NCBI RefSeq assembly: GCF_002733835.1
Contig: NZ_NVWY01000001.1
Coordinates: 205,337 to 269,336 of the forward strand
Direction: 5' to 3'
Length of the DNA: 64,000 nt
Source: Alcanivorax sp.
GTDB taxonomy: Bacteria > Pseudomonadota > Gammaproteobacteria > Pseudomonadales > Alcanivoracaceae
Shown here: positions 46,265 to 56,048 of the stretch, piece by piece
How positions within the stretch are numbered: position 1 is the first letter of the stretch
Layout of the letters: every line of letters starts with the position of its first letter
Notes under the pieces: generated by a model
Told to the model about the DNA's origin: nothing
What the model saw: the letters and a program-made list of their open reading frames with translations, nothing else
Databases searched by the model: none
Program-made: the position numbers and the translations under genes

Positions 46265-47125
46265 ATGAAACTCACGATTATTAGTGGCCGTTCCGGGTCC
46301 GGGAAAACCACCGCACTGCAAGCGCTGGAGGACCAGGGATTTTATTGTGTCGATAACCTGCCCGCCGGCATGCTGCCGACACTGGCGAAACAGCTCAGCG
46401 AGGGCGAGCCTCCGATTGAACGGGTCGCTGTGGGCATTGATGCCCGCAACCTCCCCGCCCAGTTACTGGCTTTCGACAACATCCTTGAAGCCCTGAACGA
46501 ACAGCAGGTACACAGTGAAATCGTCTACCTGGACGCGGATGACCACACCCTGCAGACCCGCTTCAGCGCAACCCGTCGTCGCCACCCGCTGGGCACTGGC
46601 GAGCGCTCACTGGCCGACGCCATCGGCCATGAACGGGAACTGCTGGCCAACATCCGCCAGCGCGCCGACCTGGTTATCGACAGTAGCAACCACGACGTCC
46701 ACACCCTGCGCAACCTGATGCGCGAGCGGGTGGCCCACCGTGAAGCCGCCCTGTCTCTGCAGCTGGAATCCTTTGGCTTCAAGAATGGCCTGCCCACCGA
46801 CGCGGACCTGGTGTTCGATGTACGGGTATTGCCCAACCCACACTGGCATGCAGACCTGCGCCCCTTTACCGGCAAGGATGACTGCATCATCGATTTCCTC
46901 AGCCAGCATCAGGCCAGTCACGACATGCTCAAGGACATCGGCGATTTCGTGGTGCGCTGGTTACCGGCGTTTGCCCACAGTGATCGCAGCTACGTGACCG
47001 TCGCCATCGGCTGCACCGGCGGGCGCCATCGCTCAGTCTTTATCACCGAGCAGCTGGCATGGACTCTGCGCGACAAAGGCATTGCGCTTCAGGTTCGCCA
47101 CCGGGAACTCCCCCGAGAGCAATAA
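46265..47125 (+). CDS. rapZ: RNase adapter protein RapZ
   Basis: 286 residues with P-loop GRSGSGKTT (8-16) and the C-terminal domain containing VAIGCTGGRHRSVFITEQLA. In E. coli RapZ senses glucosamine-6-phosphate and guides RNase E to the GlmZ small RNA. ATG 46265 begins the conserved MKLTIISG; the 13 codons upstream lie in the heptad array and are rejected. Confidence 0.96.
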   Translation: MKLTIISGRSGSGKTTALQALEDQGFYCVDNLPAGMLPTLAKQLSEGEPPIERVAVGIDARNLPAQLLAFDNILEALNEQQVHSEIVYLDADDHTLQTRFSATRRRHPLGTGERSLADAIGHERELLANIRQRADLVIDSSNHDVHTLRNLMRERVAHREAALSLQLESFGFKNGLPTDADLVFDVRVLPNPHWHADLRPFTGKDDCIIDFLSQHQASHDMLKDIGDFVVRWLPAFAHSDRSYVTVAIGCTGGRHRSVFITEQLAWTLRDKGIALQVRHRELPREQ

Positions 47126-47188
47126 GGCAACCATGGCCTGACACCCGGCATTTTCCCTTTCAGATCACTTCTGACCACAAGACGCCCG

Positions 47189-47458
47189 ATGATTGAAAAA
47201 AAACTCGACGTAATCAACAAACTCGGCCTGCATGCCCGCGCGGCCGCCAAAGTGGTCAGCGTGGCCTCCCGCTACGACAGCCGCATTCTGGTCCTGCACA
47301 AGAGCCAGACCATCGACGCAAAAAGCATCATGGGCCTGCTCATGCTTGGCGCAGCGAAAGGCAGTAGCGTCACTTTCCAGGTGGAAGGGGAAGACGAACA
47401 ACACGCCATGGACGAACTGGAAGACCTGTTCGCCCGCTGTTTCGACGAAGGCGAGTAA
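47189..47458 (+). CDS. ptsO: HPr-family phosphocarrier NPr
   Basis: 89 residues with H15 in KLGLHARAAAKV, the phosphorylation site, and AKSIMGLLMLGA around the second conserved region. Takes phosphate from EI-Ntr (PtsP, not in the window) and passes it to PtsN. Last gene of the rpoN block. Confidence 0.96.
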   Translation: MIEKKLDVINKLGLHARAAAKVVSVASRYDSRILVLHKSQTIDAKSIMGLLMLGAAKGSSVTFQVEGEDEQHAMDELEDLFARCFDEGE

Positions 47459-47563
47459 ACCAGCGAATCACCGGGGAATTTACCACTCTTTACCGCCATC
47501 CCACCGGCCACGCTTCGGCCTTCACACCGCCTCGTGTAAACTCTCTTCCAGCAAGGAGGAGCC

Positions 47564-48928
47564 ATGCCCGCCGATAGCAGCCGTAGCCAACAGCATTTAA
47601 AAGCCATTAACCGCGCCCTGGCCAGCGGTACCTATACCCAGGTACGTCAGCTGATCAACAATTTGCCCGGCGCGGAAGCGGCACATTTACTGGAATCCTC
47701 CCCGCCACGGGAACGGGAAATTCTCTGGCAACTGCTGCATAAAGACCAGGAATCCGAAGTCCTGCAATACCTGGGCGAAGAGGTCCGGGTAGAACTGCTG
47801 CGCAACCTGTCCACTGACGAACTGGTCTCGCTGGTAGAAGAACTGGACACGGATGACCTGGCGGATTTGCTGCAAGAGCTGCCGGACCATGTCACCTCCC
47901 AGGTGATGGCCAGCCTGGACGAACAGAACCGCGAACGGCTGGAGCATGTGCTCAGCTACCCGGAAGACACCGCCGGTGGCCTGATGAACACGGACGTGAT
48001 CACCGTGCGCCCGGAGATCACCTTCGAAGTTGTTCAACGCTACCTGCGTCGCCGCGGCGAAATTCCTCGCACCACGGATAACCTGGCCGTGGTGAACCGG
48101 AAAAACCAGTTCATCGGCCTGCTGCCGCTGACCAAGGTACTGATCAGCGACCCGGGCACCACCGTGCGCGAAGCCATGATCACCGACACGGAATCCATTA
48201 CCGCCACCCTGCCCGCCCACGAAGTAGCAAAAATCTTCGAACGCCACGACCTGGTAACCGCCCCGGTGGTGGACGAAGACGGCATGCTGGTGGGACGGAT
48301 CACCATTGATGACGTGGTTGATGTAATCCGCGAAGAAGCGGATCACTCACTGATGAGCATGGCCGGTCTGGATGAAGACGAAGATACCTTCGGCTCCGTG
48401 TGGCAAACCGCCCGGCGCCGGGCCCTGTGGCTGGGTATCAACCTGCTGACCGCGCTCGCCGCCTCGGCCGTCATCGGCCTGTTCGAAGCCACCCTGGAAA
48501 AAGTCGTGGCGCTGGCCATCCTGATGCCCATCGTGGCCAGCATGGGCGGCATTGCCGGCAGCCAGACACTGACTCTGGTCATCCGCGCCATGGCGCTGGG
48601 CCAGATCCAGTCCAACAACACCCGCTACCTGCTGTTCAAGGAACTGTCCGTGGGCGCGATCAATGGCCTGCTCTGGGCAACCGTGATCGGCATTACCGCC
48701 GGCCTGTGGTTCAACGACCCCAATCTCGGGCTGGTCATCGCCGCCGCCATGGTGATCAACCTGGTCATGGCGGCCAGCGCCGGCGCCCTGCTGCCCATCA
48801 CCATGAAGAAGCTGGGCATTGATCCGGCCCTGGCCGGGTCCGTGGTGCTGACCACCATTACCGATATTGTCGGCTTCTTTGCTTTCCTCGGCCTGGCCAC
48901 GGTGCTGTATGCACACCTGCTAACGTAA
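47564..48928 (+). CDS. mgtE: Magnesium transporter MgtE
   Basis: 454 residues: cytoplasmic N domain of helical repeats (about 1-135), a CBS pair (about 136-260) that senses magnesium, a connecting helix, and five membrane helices (about 285-450) forming the pore. AAGGAGGAG precedes the ATG. Followed by a strong terminator. No magnesium riboswitch is recognisable in the 105-base upstream gap. Confidence 0.95.
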   Translation: MPADSSRSQQHLKAINRALASGTYTQVRQLINNLPGAEAAHLLESSPPREREILWQLLHKDQESEVLQYLGEEVRVELLRNLSTDELVSLVEELDTDDLADLLQELPDHVTSQVMASLDEQNRERLEHVLSYPEDTAGGLMNTDVITVRPEITFEVVQRYLRRRGEIPRTTDNLAVVNRKNQFIGLLPLTKVLISDPGTTVREAMITDTESITATLPAHEVAKIFERHDLVTAPVVDEDGMLVGRITIDDVVDVIREEADHSLMSMAGLDEDEDTFGSVWQTARRRALWLGINLLTALAASAVIGLFEATLEKVVALAILMPIVASMGGIAGSQTLTLVIRAMALGQIQSNNTRYLLFKELSVGAINGLLWATVIGITAGLWFNDPNLGLVIAAAMVINLVMAASAGALLPITMKKLGIDPALAGSVVLTTITDIVGFFAFLGLATVLYAHLLT

Positions 48929-48960
48929 CAAGACACCGGCCTTCATTAGCCCACAACAAC

Positions 48961-48990
48961 AAAAAAGGCGCCGAATGCGGCGCCTTTTTT
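48961..48990. terminator. Bidirectional terminator after mgtE
   Basis: A6, GGCGCCG, loop AATG, CGGCGCC, T6. Serves mgtE and the convergent membrane-protein gene. Confidence 0.92.
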
Positions 48991-49014
48991 GTGCATCACC
49001 TTCTGCTGCAGCAC

Positions 49015-49761
49015 TTATTCCACAAACAGCTGCTTGAACGATACGTAGTACGCACCGGCCAGAATCGGCATCACGAACAACCACCCCAACAGGAGCGGAA
49101 TCGCCGCCACCACCAGGATCAGGGAGATCACCAGGGTATAAACGATGAAGGGAATAATATTTTTCAGGCAGGCATCCAGGCTCAGCTTCATGGCATCAAC
49201 CACCCCTTTCTGGCCCAGGAAGATCAACGGCACGGCGAAGTAAAACAGGAACATGAAGACAAACATGGCCACCGTGGCTAACAGGCCAAGCACCACGATA
49301 GCTGCAGTACTGCCGTCACGGCCGAGCAGGAAAAACAGGCCGCCCAATACGACACCCGCCACCAGCAGCACCACAAACTGCGCCACGGCGGTCATGATCA
49401 ATGGACTGGTACGATCAGAAAACCCGGCAAACAGGTCCGAGAAATCAGAACGGTTTTCCGTATCGATACGATGAAAGATTTTCACGATGCCCGCATACAG
49501 CAGCGGCGTCAGCAGTATCTGGGCAATCGCGCCCAGAAGCGGAATGATCTGCAAGGCAGAAGTGATCAGCACCGTCACGACCAGCGCGCCAAGCACCACA
49601 CCCCAGTGCCCACTGAGCATGCCATGGCCTTTGCCAATCCAGCCCATGGCATCCCCCACACTGATTTTCCGTGGCGCGATGATGGTGAATTCATTGGCGC
49701 TGGCCGGCGCCGCGTTGGCCACATCCGATTGCGGCTGTTGATACGGATTCATATCACTCAT
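49015..49761 (-). CDS. BPSS1780-like multi-pass membrane protein
   Basis: 248 residues. A 35-residue polar N-terminus (MSDMNPYQQPQSDV) precedes a conserved ISVGDAMGWIGKGHGML and about six hydrophobic segments, arranged as three pairs. It resembles the BPSS1780 family, whose function is unknown. ATG 49761 follows GGAAGGAA; the longer frame is rejected. It lies 56 bases after pmbA on the same strand and may be co-transcribed. Confidence 0.72.
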   Translation of the reverse strand: MSDMNPYQQPQSDVANAAPASANEFTIIAPRKISVGDAMGWIGKGHGMLSGHWGVVLGALVVTVLITSALQIIPLLGAIAQILLTPLLYAGIVKIFHRIDTENRSDFSDLFAGFSDRTSPLIMTAVAQFVVLLVAGVVLGGLFFLLGRDGSTAAIVVLGLLATVAMFVFMFLFYFAVPLIFLGQKGVVDAMKLSLDACLKNIIPFIVYTLVISLILVVAAIPLLLGWLFVMPILAGAYYVSFKQLFVE

Positions 49762-49817
49762 TAGCTGGTTCCTTCCCTTTCCCGAGTCAAAAAATAAACG
49801 AATCACACCAGGCAAAA

Positions 49818-51173
49818 TTAGCGGCCGGCAATCTTGACAGGCGACAACAACAGGGACCCACAGGCAATATTGCCGCGATAGTCCACATCCGTGCCGCTAC
49901 CTTGAATACCTAACAGCATCTCCCCCAGATGACCGGCAATAGTAAACTCTTGCAGTGCACCTTGTATGACACCGTTCTCAAACCAGAAACCGCTTGCCCC
50001 GCGAGAATAGTCTCCGGTCACCAGATTGATGCCCTGGCCCATGACTTCAGTGATCAGAATACCCTTCGGCACCTTGGCCATCAGTGCAGCCAGCGAATCA
50101 CCGGTATCGGTAATGCGTACATTGCGCACCCCGCCACCATTGCCGGTGGGCGCCATATCCAGACGGCGGCTGGCGTACAAGCCCAGCGCATACTGTTTCA
50201 GCACACCGTCTTCCACAAACGCCTGAGCCCGGGTGGGCAAGCCATCACCATCGAAGGGCGCAGACGCATTACCCGCCGCCAGGTGCGGGTTTTCCGTGAG
50301 CTGAAACCCGGCCGGTAACACCGCCTTGCCCAGACTGTCCTGCAGAAAAGAACTGCGGCGATACAGTGCCCCGCCACTGATCGCAGAGACCAGATGCCCC
50401 AACAGACCCGACGCCACTTCCGGGGCGAAGATCACCGGCAGCTCACCGGTTTGCGGCACCTCAGCACCCAACCGCGCGAGGGCGCGCTCACGGGCTTGCT
50501 CACCCACCGCTTCGGCAGACGCCAGGCGATCCCCCACACGCCCACCGTCATACCAGTAATCGCGCTGCATCCCGGCCTCATCTTCCGCCACCACACTGCA
50601 CACACGGCTGTGGTGGGTGCCACGGTAGCCGTGCAAAAACCCTTCCGAGGTGGCATACACCCGCAGGCTGGACCCGCTATTGACGGAGGCACCTTCGGAA
50701 TTGACGATGCGCGCATCGTCACGGGCCACGGTTTCACAACGCAATGCCTGCTCAATGGCAGACTGGGTATCCATGGCCCAGGGGTGATACAGATCCAGGT
50801 CTGTCACTTCCTTTGCCAGATCCGCCGCTGGCGCCAGCCCCGCATAACGGTCTTCTTCGGTGTAGCCGGCAATGGCCGTGGCGGCGGCCAGGGTCGCCCG
50901 CAAACTGTCGCGGTTATCATCGGAGCTACTGGCGTGACCTTTGCGCTGCCCCTTGTACACTGTCACCGACACACCTCGGTCACGGTGGAATTCCACCGTT
51001 TCCACTTCCCCCTGCCGCACATTGACTGAATAGCCCTGGGACAGGCTGACTCCCACTTCCGCCGCATCGGCCCCCTGTCGTTTGGCCTCTTCTATAAGCC
51101 AGGCAGCCGTATCTTTGGCCTGTTGTAGCTGCGTATTATCGAGTTCGGCTGTCGTTGCGGAGGAATCAGACAT
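49818..51173 (-). CDS. pmbA: Metalloprotease accessory subunit PmbA (TldE)
   Basis: 451 residues of the TldD/PmbA family. It lacks the HExxxH zinc motif, as expected for the TldE subunit, and forms a heterodimer with TldD, encoded about 4 kb away on the same strand. The pair degrades unfolded peptides and matures some modified peptides. SATTAELDNTQLQQAKDTAAWLIEEA and the C-terminal GIQGSGTDVDYRGNIACGSLL are family-typical. Divergent from darP with 35 bases between. Confidence 0.96.
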   Translation of the reverse strand: MSDSSATTAELDNTQLQQAKDTAAWLIEEAKRQGADAAEVGVSLSQGYSVNVRQGEVETVEFHRDRGVSVTVYKGQRKGHASSSDDNRDSLRATLAAATAIAGYTEEDRYAGLAPAADLAKEVTDLDLYHPWAMDTQSAIEQALRCETVARDDARIVNSEGASVNSGSSLRVYATSEGFLHGYRGTHHSRVCSVVAEDEAGMQRDYWYDGGRVGDRLASAEAVGEQARERALARLGAEVPQTGELPVIFAPEVASGLLGHLVSAISGGALYRRSSFLQDSLGKAVLPAGFQLTENPHLAAGNASAPFDGDGLPTRAQAFVEDGVLKQYALGLYASRRLDMAPTGNGGGVRNVRITDTGDSLAALMAKVPKGILITEVMGQGINLVTGDYSRGASGFWFENGVIQGALQEFTIAGHLGEMLLGIQGSGTDVDYRGNIACGSLLLSPVKIAGR

Positions 51174-51208
51174 AAAATAGCGGTTCCATTGATGGGTATT
51201 AAACAGTT

Positions 51209-51748
51209 ATGACCGAGTATAGCGACGACCAGATCACCAGCAAGGGCCAGCAAAAACGCGAAGACAATGCCTTGCAAGAGCTGGGTCTGTTACTGATGGA
51301 CATGAAACAGGTGGAGCGAGAGCGCCTGCCATTGCGTGACGATCTGCAATACGCGCTGGTTGAAGCCACACGCATCACCAGCCACGAAGCACGCCGCCGT
51401 CATGCCCAATACATCGGCCGGCTCATTCGCGAAACCAACAGCGAACAGATCATTCAGGCGCTGGAGCTCCTCAATGACCCTTTTCGCCAGCAGCGCCTCA
51501 GCAACTGGGTGGAGCAGATTGCGGCCTGCGAGCAACCCAAAGATGCGGAAAGCACCTTGCAACAAATTCTGGAGTTCTTTCCCCACGGCGACCGCCAGCA
51601 ACTGCGCAACCTGACGCGTAACGCTCTGAAAGCGCGAGTGAAAGACCCCGCTGCTGCACCGCCTGCGGAAAAGGAAAAATTCAAGCGCGAGCGACGCAAG
51701 CTAATCAATTACCTCAACCAGCTGGATAAAACCGCACCGCTGTACTGA
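51209..51748 (+). CDS. darP: Ribosome biogenesis factor DarP (YjgA, DUF615)
   Basis: 179 residues, almost entirely helical and charged. SKGQQKREDNALQELG and RRHAQYIGRLIRE are conserved. DarP binds late 50S precursors and aids peptidyl-transferase-centre maturation. In Pseudomonas it lies between pmbA and tldD; here two extra genes separate it from tldD. Only 24 bases lie between it and the convergent C13 peptidase gene, with no terminator seen. Confidence 0.94.
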   Translation: MTEYSDDQITSKGQQKREDNALQELGLLLMDMKQVERERLPLRDDLQYALVEATRITSHEARRRHAQYIGRLIRETNSEQIIQALELLNDPFRQQRLSNWVEQIAACEQPKDAESTLQQILEFFPHGDRQQLRNLTRNALKARVKDPAAAPPAEKEKFKRERRKLINYLNQLDKTAPLY

Positions 51749-51772
51749 CTCGGCACGTGATCCAAAGCGATA

Positions 51773-53281
51773 TCAACGCCGCTCCGGTACCATCAGGGCG
51801 GTTTTATCCGCTTGCCACCAACGTAAAAACTGCTCACCCACGGCTTTCTGTGGCTGGGAATGGGCGTCACCTTCGATGCCCTGTTCTTTCTCCATCAGCG
51901 ACACTTTTTCGTTGGCTGCTTCGAACCAGGCTTGCGGATCATTGATCCCGGCTGCCATCACTTCGCCGTATAACGCCTTGCTAAACCAGGTCCGTTCGGA
52001 ATCATCGCCACAACCGAACGAAGTGCGATCCGCCGCCGCAGAGGAAAACACGACCCGCTCCGGCGACGCCAGGCCTTCCACCCACTTGCCGGAATAACAG
52101 GCAGACACGATTAGCCATTGATGCCGGGCAGACAATCCATTCAACCACTGCTTGCCATCGGTCACGGCGAGATTGTTAAGCTTGAGGCTTTTATCATCCA
52201 GCAGCAGATCACCGTTACGGGCACCATGGCTGACAAAATGCACCAGCAATAAATCTTCCTCAGGGTCCAGCAAGGCATCCAGCGCCTTGAGACTCTCCTG
52301 CACACTGGTGCGGGTGGCCAAAGGCAGCTCATCACTGCCACCGTTGATCAGGCGTACATGGCGGCGCTTCAAATCAAACACCGAACCCAACCGTTCCGCC
52401 ACCCAGTCCACCTCACGGGCAAACACCGCTTCGGTGCCGTCACCGCCGACTACCAGCAAATAGACATCGCGCACACCGGGCCGCTGGGGCGCCAACGAGG
52501 ACAAGACAGACTGTAATCGGCTGGATTCGGTATACAACCGCGCTTCCATGGCCGCCGCCTGCTGCTGCTTGCGCTGCCGCCAGGCTTTTTCACTGGGGTA
52601 GTAATCGCCCTGCACAAAAAAGCCCTTTTCCACCACGGGCTTGCCCTCATCACTGGGCCGCGTGCGCGTCCCCGGGCCTTCCGCATGGCCGTTTTCAAAA
52701 GACGCATGAATTACCACGCCATCCGGACGGGTCAGCTCCCCTTTGCCTTCAAAGGTGAAGAAATCGAACTCGCCCTGATAGTGGTAACCTTCCTCGTTAC
52801 GGTAAGTCCCCTTGACCATGTAACCGTCGGCAAAGGTGCCTTCAAACTGTTCGGCTGATGCGGTGACCCAGAGCCCCTTCCCGTGCGGTTGAAAATCACG
52901 GAACTCCCCCTGGTAGGAATTATCGTCCAGATACGTCACCGAACCCTTGATAAGCTCTCCGTCCTTGAACTGCCCTTGGTAGGAGGCATCCTGGCAGGTA
53001 TAGGTCCCTTCGCCGTTCAAAACGCCGTTAACAAAGTGCCCTTCCTGAACGCAGCCGTTACGGCTCTCCAGGCGACCTTCACCTGCCATCAACCCGTTCT
53101 GGAACTCTCCTTCATAGTGCCGACCACCGGGCCAGGTGAGGCTGCCATGGCCATGGAACAGGTTATCCTCGATATCGCCCTCATACACGGCACCATCGGG
53201 CAAACGCACATCAGCCGGCAACTGCACCGGATCACAGGCGGCCAGCAACACGAGCGATACGAGCAAACACAAAGTTCTCAT
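51773..53281 (-). CDS. Lipoprotein with MORN repeats fused to a C13 (legumain/caspase-clan) peptidase domain
   Basis: 502 residues. Signal peptide with lipobox LLAAC (lipidated C16). About residues 30-205 hold at least seven MORN-like repeats (YEGDI, YEGEF, YQGQF, YQGEF, FEGTF, YQGEF spaced 20-24 residues). The C-terminal half (about 270-460) looks like peptidase family C13: His in HFVSHGA (H352) and Cys in IVSACYSG (C395), both preceded by hydrophobic strands as in clan CD. Third of a run nit-tldD-cNMP-this gene, 16 bases after the cNMP gene. Substrate and localisation (likely outer-membrane-attached, periplasmic) are inference. Confidence 0.8.
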   Translation of the reverse strand: MRTLCLLVSLVLLAACDPVQLPADVRLPDGAVYEGDIEDNLFHGHGSLTWPGGRHYEGEFQNGLMAGEGRLESRNGCVQEGHFVNGVLNGEGTYTCQDASYQGQFKDGELIKGSVTYLDDNSYQGEFRDFQPHGKGLWVTASAEQFEGTFADGYMVKGTYRNEEGYHYQGEFDFFTFEGKGELTRPDGVVIHASFENGHAEGPGTRTRPSDEGKPVVEKGFFVQGDYYPSEKAWRQRKQQQAAAMEARLYTESSRLQSVLSSLAPQRPGVRDVYLLVVGGDGTEAVFAREVDWVAERLGSVFDLKRRHVRLINGGSDELPLATRTSVQESLKALDALLDPEEDLLLVHFVSHGARNGDLLLDDKSLKLNNLAVTDGKQWLNGLSARHQWLIVSACYSGKWVEGLASPERVVFSSAAADRTSFGCGDDSERTWFSKALYGEVMAAGINDPQAWFEAANEKVSLMEKEQGIEGDAHSQPQKAVGEQFLRWWQADKTALMVPERR

Positions 53282-53297
53282 AAGCGACAGATTTTCA

Positions 53298-53759
53298 TTA
53301 GCCCACGGGGAGTTTGAACTGAGCCAGTTGGGACGAGGTACGGCGCAGGTGAGTGCACAGCAGGCGGGCGATATTTTCCATCACCAGACTCACCGCATGG
53401 GGGCTGCGTTTTCGTAATTGTTCAATGCCCTTGCGGGTCAACACAATCAGGGTAGCGTCTTCCGCTGCGCGCACGGTTGCCGAGCGGGGCTCGTGGTCCA
53501 CCAGCGCCATTTCGCCCATGGAGTCACCGGGGCGCAGATGAGCAATCACCACCTCGCCACCGCCGTCATTATCCTTGACGATATCCAGGCAACCGCGCAC
53601 CACAAAGCAGACAAAATCACTGCGGTCGCCTTCCCGGCAGACCACATCGCCCACCGGCACCCGGTTCACAAACACCAGTTTTTCCAGCACCGCCAACTCC
53701 TCATCACTGAGGCCGGCAAACAGACGCATACGCGAGAGAATATCCAGAACCTGGGACAT
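53298..53759 (-). CDS. Small cyclic-nucleotide-binding domain protein
   Basis: 153 residues that are essentially one cNMP-binding domain: FAGLSDEELAVLEKL, REGDRSDFVCFVVRG and the phosphate-binding cassette GEMALVDHEPRSATVRA with the Glu and Arg needed to bind cAMP or cGMP. No DNA-binding domain follows, so it is not a CRP-type activator. ATG 53759 overlaps the tldD stop (TGATG); the 29-codon extension is rejected. Coupled between tldD and the C13 lipoprotein, suggesting regulation of one of them. Confidence 0.85.
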   Translation of the reverse strand: MSQVLDILSRMRLFAGLSDEELAVLEKLVFVNRVPVGDVVCREGDRSDFVCFVVRGCLDIVKDNDGGGEVVIAHLRPGDSMGEMALVDHEPRSATVRAAEDATLIVLTRKGIEQLRKRSPHAVSLVMENIARLLCTHLRRTSSQLAQFKLPVG

Positions 53760-55204
53760 CAGGCGGTGCCTCCCACGGTGAGCGCATCCACGCGCAGGGT
53801 CGGCTGGCCCACGCCCACCGGCACGGATTGGCCATCCTTGCCACACACGCCGATACCCGAATCCAGCGCCAGATCATTACCCACCATGGAAATGCCGCGC
53901 ATGACTTCCGCACCGCTGCCAATCAGGGTGGCGCCTTTTACCGGACAGACAATCTTGCCCTTCTCCACCAGGTACGCTTCGCTGGTAGAAAACACAAAAC
54001 GGCCAGACGTGATGTCCACCTGGCCGCCGGCAAAGTTCACCGCATAAATGCCACGATCCAGGCTGGCGATAATGTCCTGTGGATCGCTCTCGCCCGGCAG
54101 CATGTAGGTATTGGTCATGCGTGGCATGGGCAGATGCGCATAGGATTCACGGCGTCCATTGCCGGTGGGGGCAACCCCCATCAGGCGGGCATTGGTCTTG
54201 TCCTGCATGTACCCCACCAGCTTGCCGTTCTCGATCAGGGTATTGCAGGCGGAAGGGGTGCCTTCGTCGTCCACACTCAGGGAACCCCGGCGATCCATCA
54301 GGGTGCCGTCATCCACCACCGAGCACAGTGGCGACGCCACCCGTTCGCCCATTTTCTTGGCGAACATGGAGGTGCCCTTGCGATTGAAGTCGCCTTCCAG
54401 TCCATGACCCACTGCTTCGTGTAACAACACGCCGGGCCAGCCGGGGCCCAGCACCACCGGCATGGTCCCTGCCGGCGCCGCTTCGGCCTCCAGATTCAGC
54501 AAGGCACCGCGCACCGCCTCCCGGGTCCAGGTTTCGATGCGCTCTTCCTGCAACAGCCAGTCATAGGCCACACGGCCACCGCCGCCGGCACTACCGCGCT
54601 CACGGCGGCCTGCCCGCTCCGCAATCACACTCACATTGCAGCGAATCAACGGGCGCACATCCGCCGCCAGGGTGCCGTCACTGGCCACCACCATCACCAC
54701 ATCCTGTTCCGCACTGAGGCTGGCGGTGACTTCGACAATGGCCGGATCCAGGGAGCGAGCCATGGCATCGATGCGCTGTAACAGGGCGACCTTTTCCTGG
54801 GCCGGCCAGCCCAGCAAGGGATCGATGGCGGTGTAACGGGGGGTTACCGCGCGGCTGGCCAGTTGAATCTGCCGATCCTGCCCTTGCCGGGTAATCGCCC
54901 GCGCAGCGCCACTGGCCTGCTGCAATGCCGCCAGGGTGATGTCATCGCTGTAAGCAAAGCCGGTCTTGTCGCCCTGCACGATACGCACACCGGCGCCGCG
55001 CTCGGTATTGAAACTGGCATCACGAACAATGCCATCCTCCAGCACCCAGGCCTCATGGCGGCTGTGCTGGAAATAGATATCGGCGTAATCCGCCTGCCCG
55101 GTCAGTTTGCCATTCAGCAGTGACGCCAGTTGCGGGGTGTGCAGATTGGCCGGAGCCAACAGCACGGATTCGGCAATAGAAAGAGCGTCATCAGTTTGCG
55201 TCAT
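53759..55204 (-). CDS. tldD: Metalloprotease TldD
   Basis: 481 residues. Zinc motif HEAVGH at 262-267 (HExxxH) marks the catalytic subunit of the TldD/TldE protease. [12 protein letters not shown] and [14 protein letters not shown] regions are typical. ATG 55204 has GAAGG five bases before; it overlaps the end of the nitrilase gene by 14 bases. Partner PmbA is at 49818-51173. Confidence 0.97.
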   Translation of the reverse strand: MTQTDDALSIAESVLLAPANLHTPQLASLLNGKLTGQADYADIYFQHSRHEAWVLEDGIVRDASFNTERGAGVRIVQGDKTGFAYSDDITLAALQQASGAARAITRQGQDRQIQLASRAVTPRYTAIDPLLGWPAQEKVALLQRIDAMARSLDPAIVEVTASLSAEQDVVMVVASDGTLAADVRPLIRCNVSVIAERAGRRERGSAGGGGRVAYDWLLQEERIETWTREAVRGALLNLEAEAAPAGTMPVVLGPGWPGVLLHEAVGHGLEGDFNRKGTSMFAKKMGERVASPLCSVVDDGTLMDRRGSLSVDDEGTPSACNTLIENGKLVGYMQDKTNARLMGVAPTGNGRRESYAHLPMPRMTNTYMLPGESDPQDIIASLDRGIYAVNFAGGQVDITSGRFVFSTSEAYLVEKGKIVCPVKGATLIGSGAEVMRGISMVGNDLALDSGIGVCGKDGQSVPVGVGQPTLRVDALTVGGTA

Positions 55205-56048
55205 AAGGACCTTCAATTCGTAATCGTTGATGCTGCTGTACAGGCATGCGCTGGCGAAGTTCGTTCATGGTAGCAAGGTCCAGCGGTGCCACAAGCGCAC
55301 CAGGCGCATTCTCCAGGCTTGCCACCACGTCCCCCCAGGGGGACACCAGCATGGAATGGCCGTAACTGGCACGGCGCGGGCCATGTTGCCCGCATTGGTT
55401 GGCGCCCAGCACATAACAGCCGGTCTGCACCGCGGTGGCACGCAGCAATAATTCCCAATGAGCTGCACCGGTCACGGCAGTGAACGCCGACGGGTATACC
55501 AACAGCTCGGCACCGGCGCTCACCAGGCGCTGGGCCAGGGCCGGAAAGCGCAGGTCATAGCAGATCGCCAAACCCACCTGCACACCGGCCAGGGGCACGG
55601 TGACGATGGTTTCACCGGGTTCAAAAAGATCCGACTCCCGGTATTGGCCCTGGGCGTCCTGCACCTGGGCATCAAACAAGTGAAGCTTGTCATAACGGCC
55701 AACGATCTCCCCGTCGGCGGTTACCGCCAAAGAGCGCGTGCGTACCCGCGGCGCCGGCACCGGCTCGCCGTCCGGGCGACTCAATGAAGGCACACTACCA
55801 CCAATGATCGCCATGCCCAGCCGGGCAGCCTGTTCACAGAGCCATTGTTCCAGCATGGCATACTCTGCCGCCAGCGCCCGGTAATCACCGCCGTAGCCCG
55901 CAAAGTTTTCCGGCAACACCGCCAGGCTGGCGCCCTTGTCACGGGCCGCCTGCAGCAGCCCGGCGGTCTGCTCCAAGTTGGCCTGGGGATCTTTACCGCT
56001 GGTCATCTGTAGTGCGCCAACCGGTACCGCTGCGTTAGACACCGTCAT
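55191..56048 (-). CDS. Carbon-nitrogen hydrolase, Nit1/deaminated glutathione amidase-like
   Basis: 285 residues of the nitrilase superfamily with the full triad: E47 in LPENFA, K121 in YDKLHLFD and C163 in AICYDLRFP. The YDKLHLFD and CYDLRFP forms match the Nit/YafV-like amidases that clear deaminated glutathione. P. aeruginosa has the same gene between tldD and yhdP. ATGA overlap with the yhdP stop and 14-base overlap with tldD. Confidence 0.9.
   Translation of the reverse strand: MTVSNAAVPVGALQMTSGKDPQANLEQTAGLLQAARDKGASLAVLPENFAGYGGDYRALAAEYAMLEQWLCEQAARLGMAIIGGSVPSLSRPDGEPVPAPRVRTRSLAVTADGEIVGRYDKLHLFDAQVQDAQGQYRESDLFEPGETIVTVPLAGVQVGLAICYDLRFPALAQRLVSAGAELLVYPSAFTAVTGAAHWELLLRATAVQTGCYVLGANQCGQHGPRRASYGHSMLVSPWGDVVASLENAPGALVAPLDLATMNELRQRMPVQQHQRLRIEGPYDAN

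Noticed and set aside
47126..47188. Heptad array between rapZ and ptsO
   Set aside because: A few C-rich units look periodic, but similarity between successive heptamers is no better than chance by eye.
53298..53759. CRP/FNR-type transcription factor
   Set aside because: The protein ends right after the cyclic-nucleotide domain; no helix-turn-helix is present.
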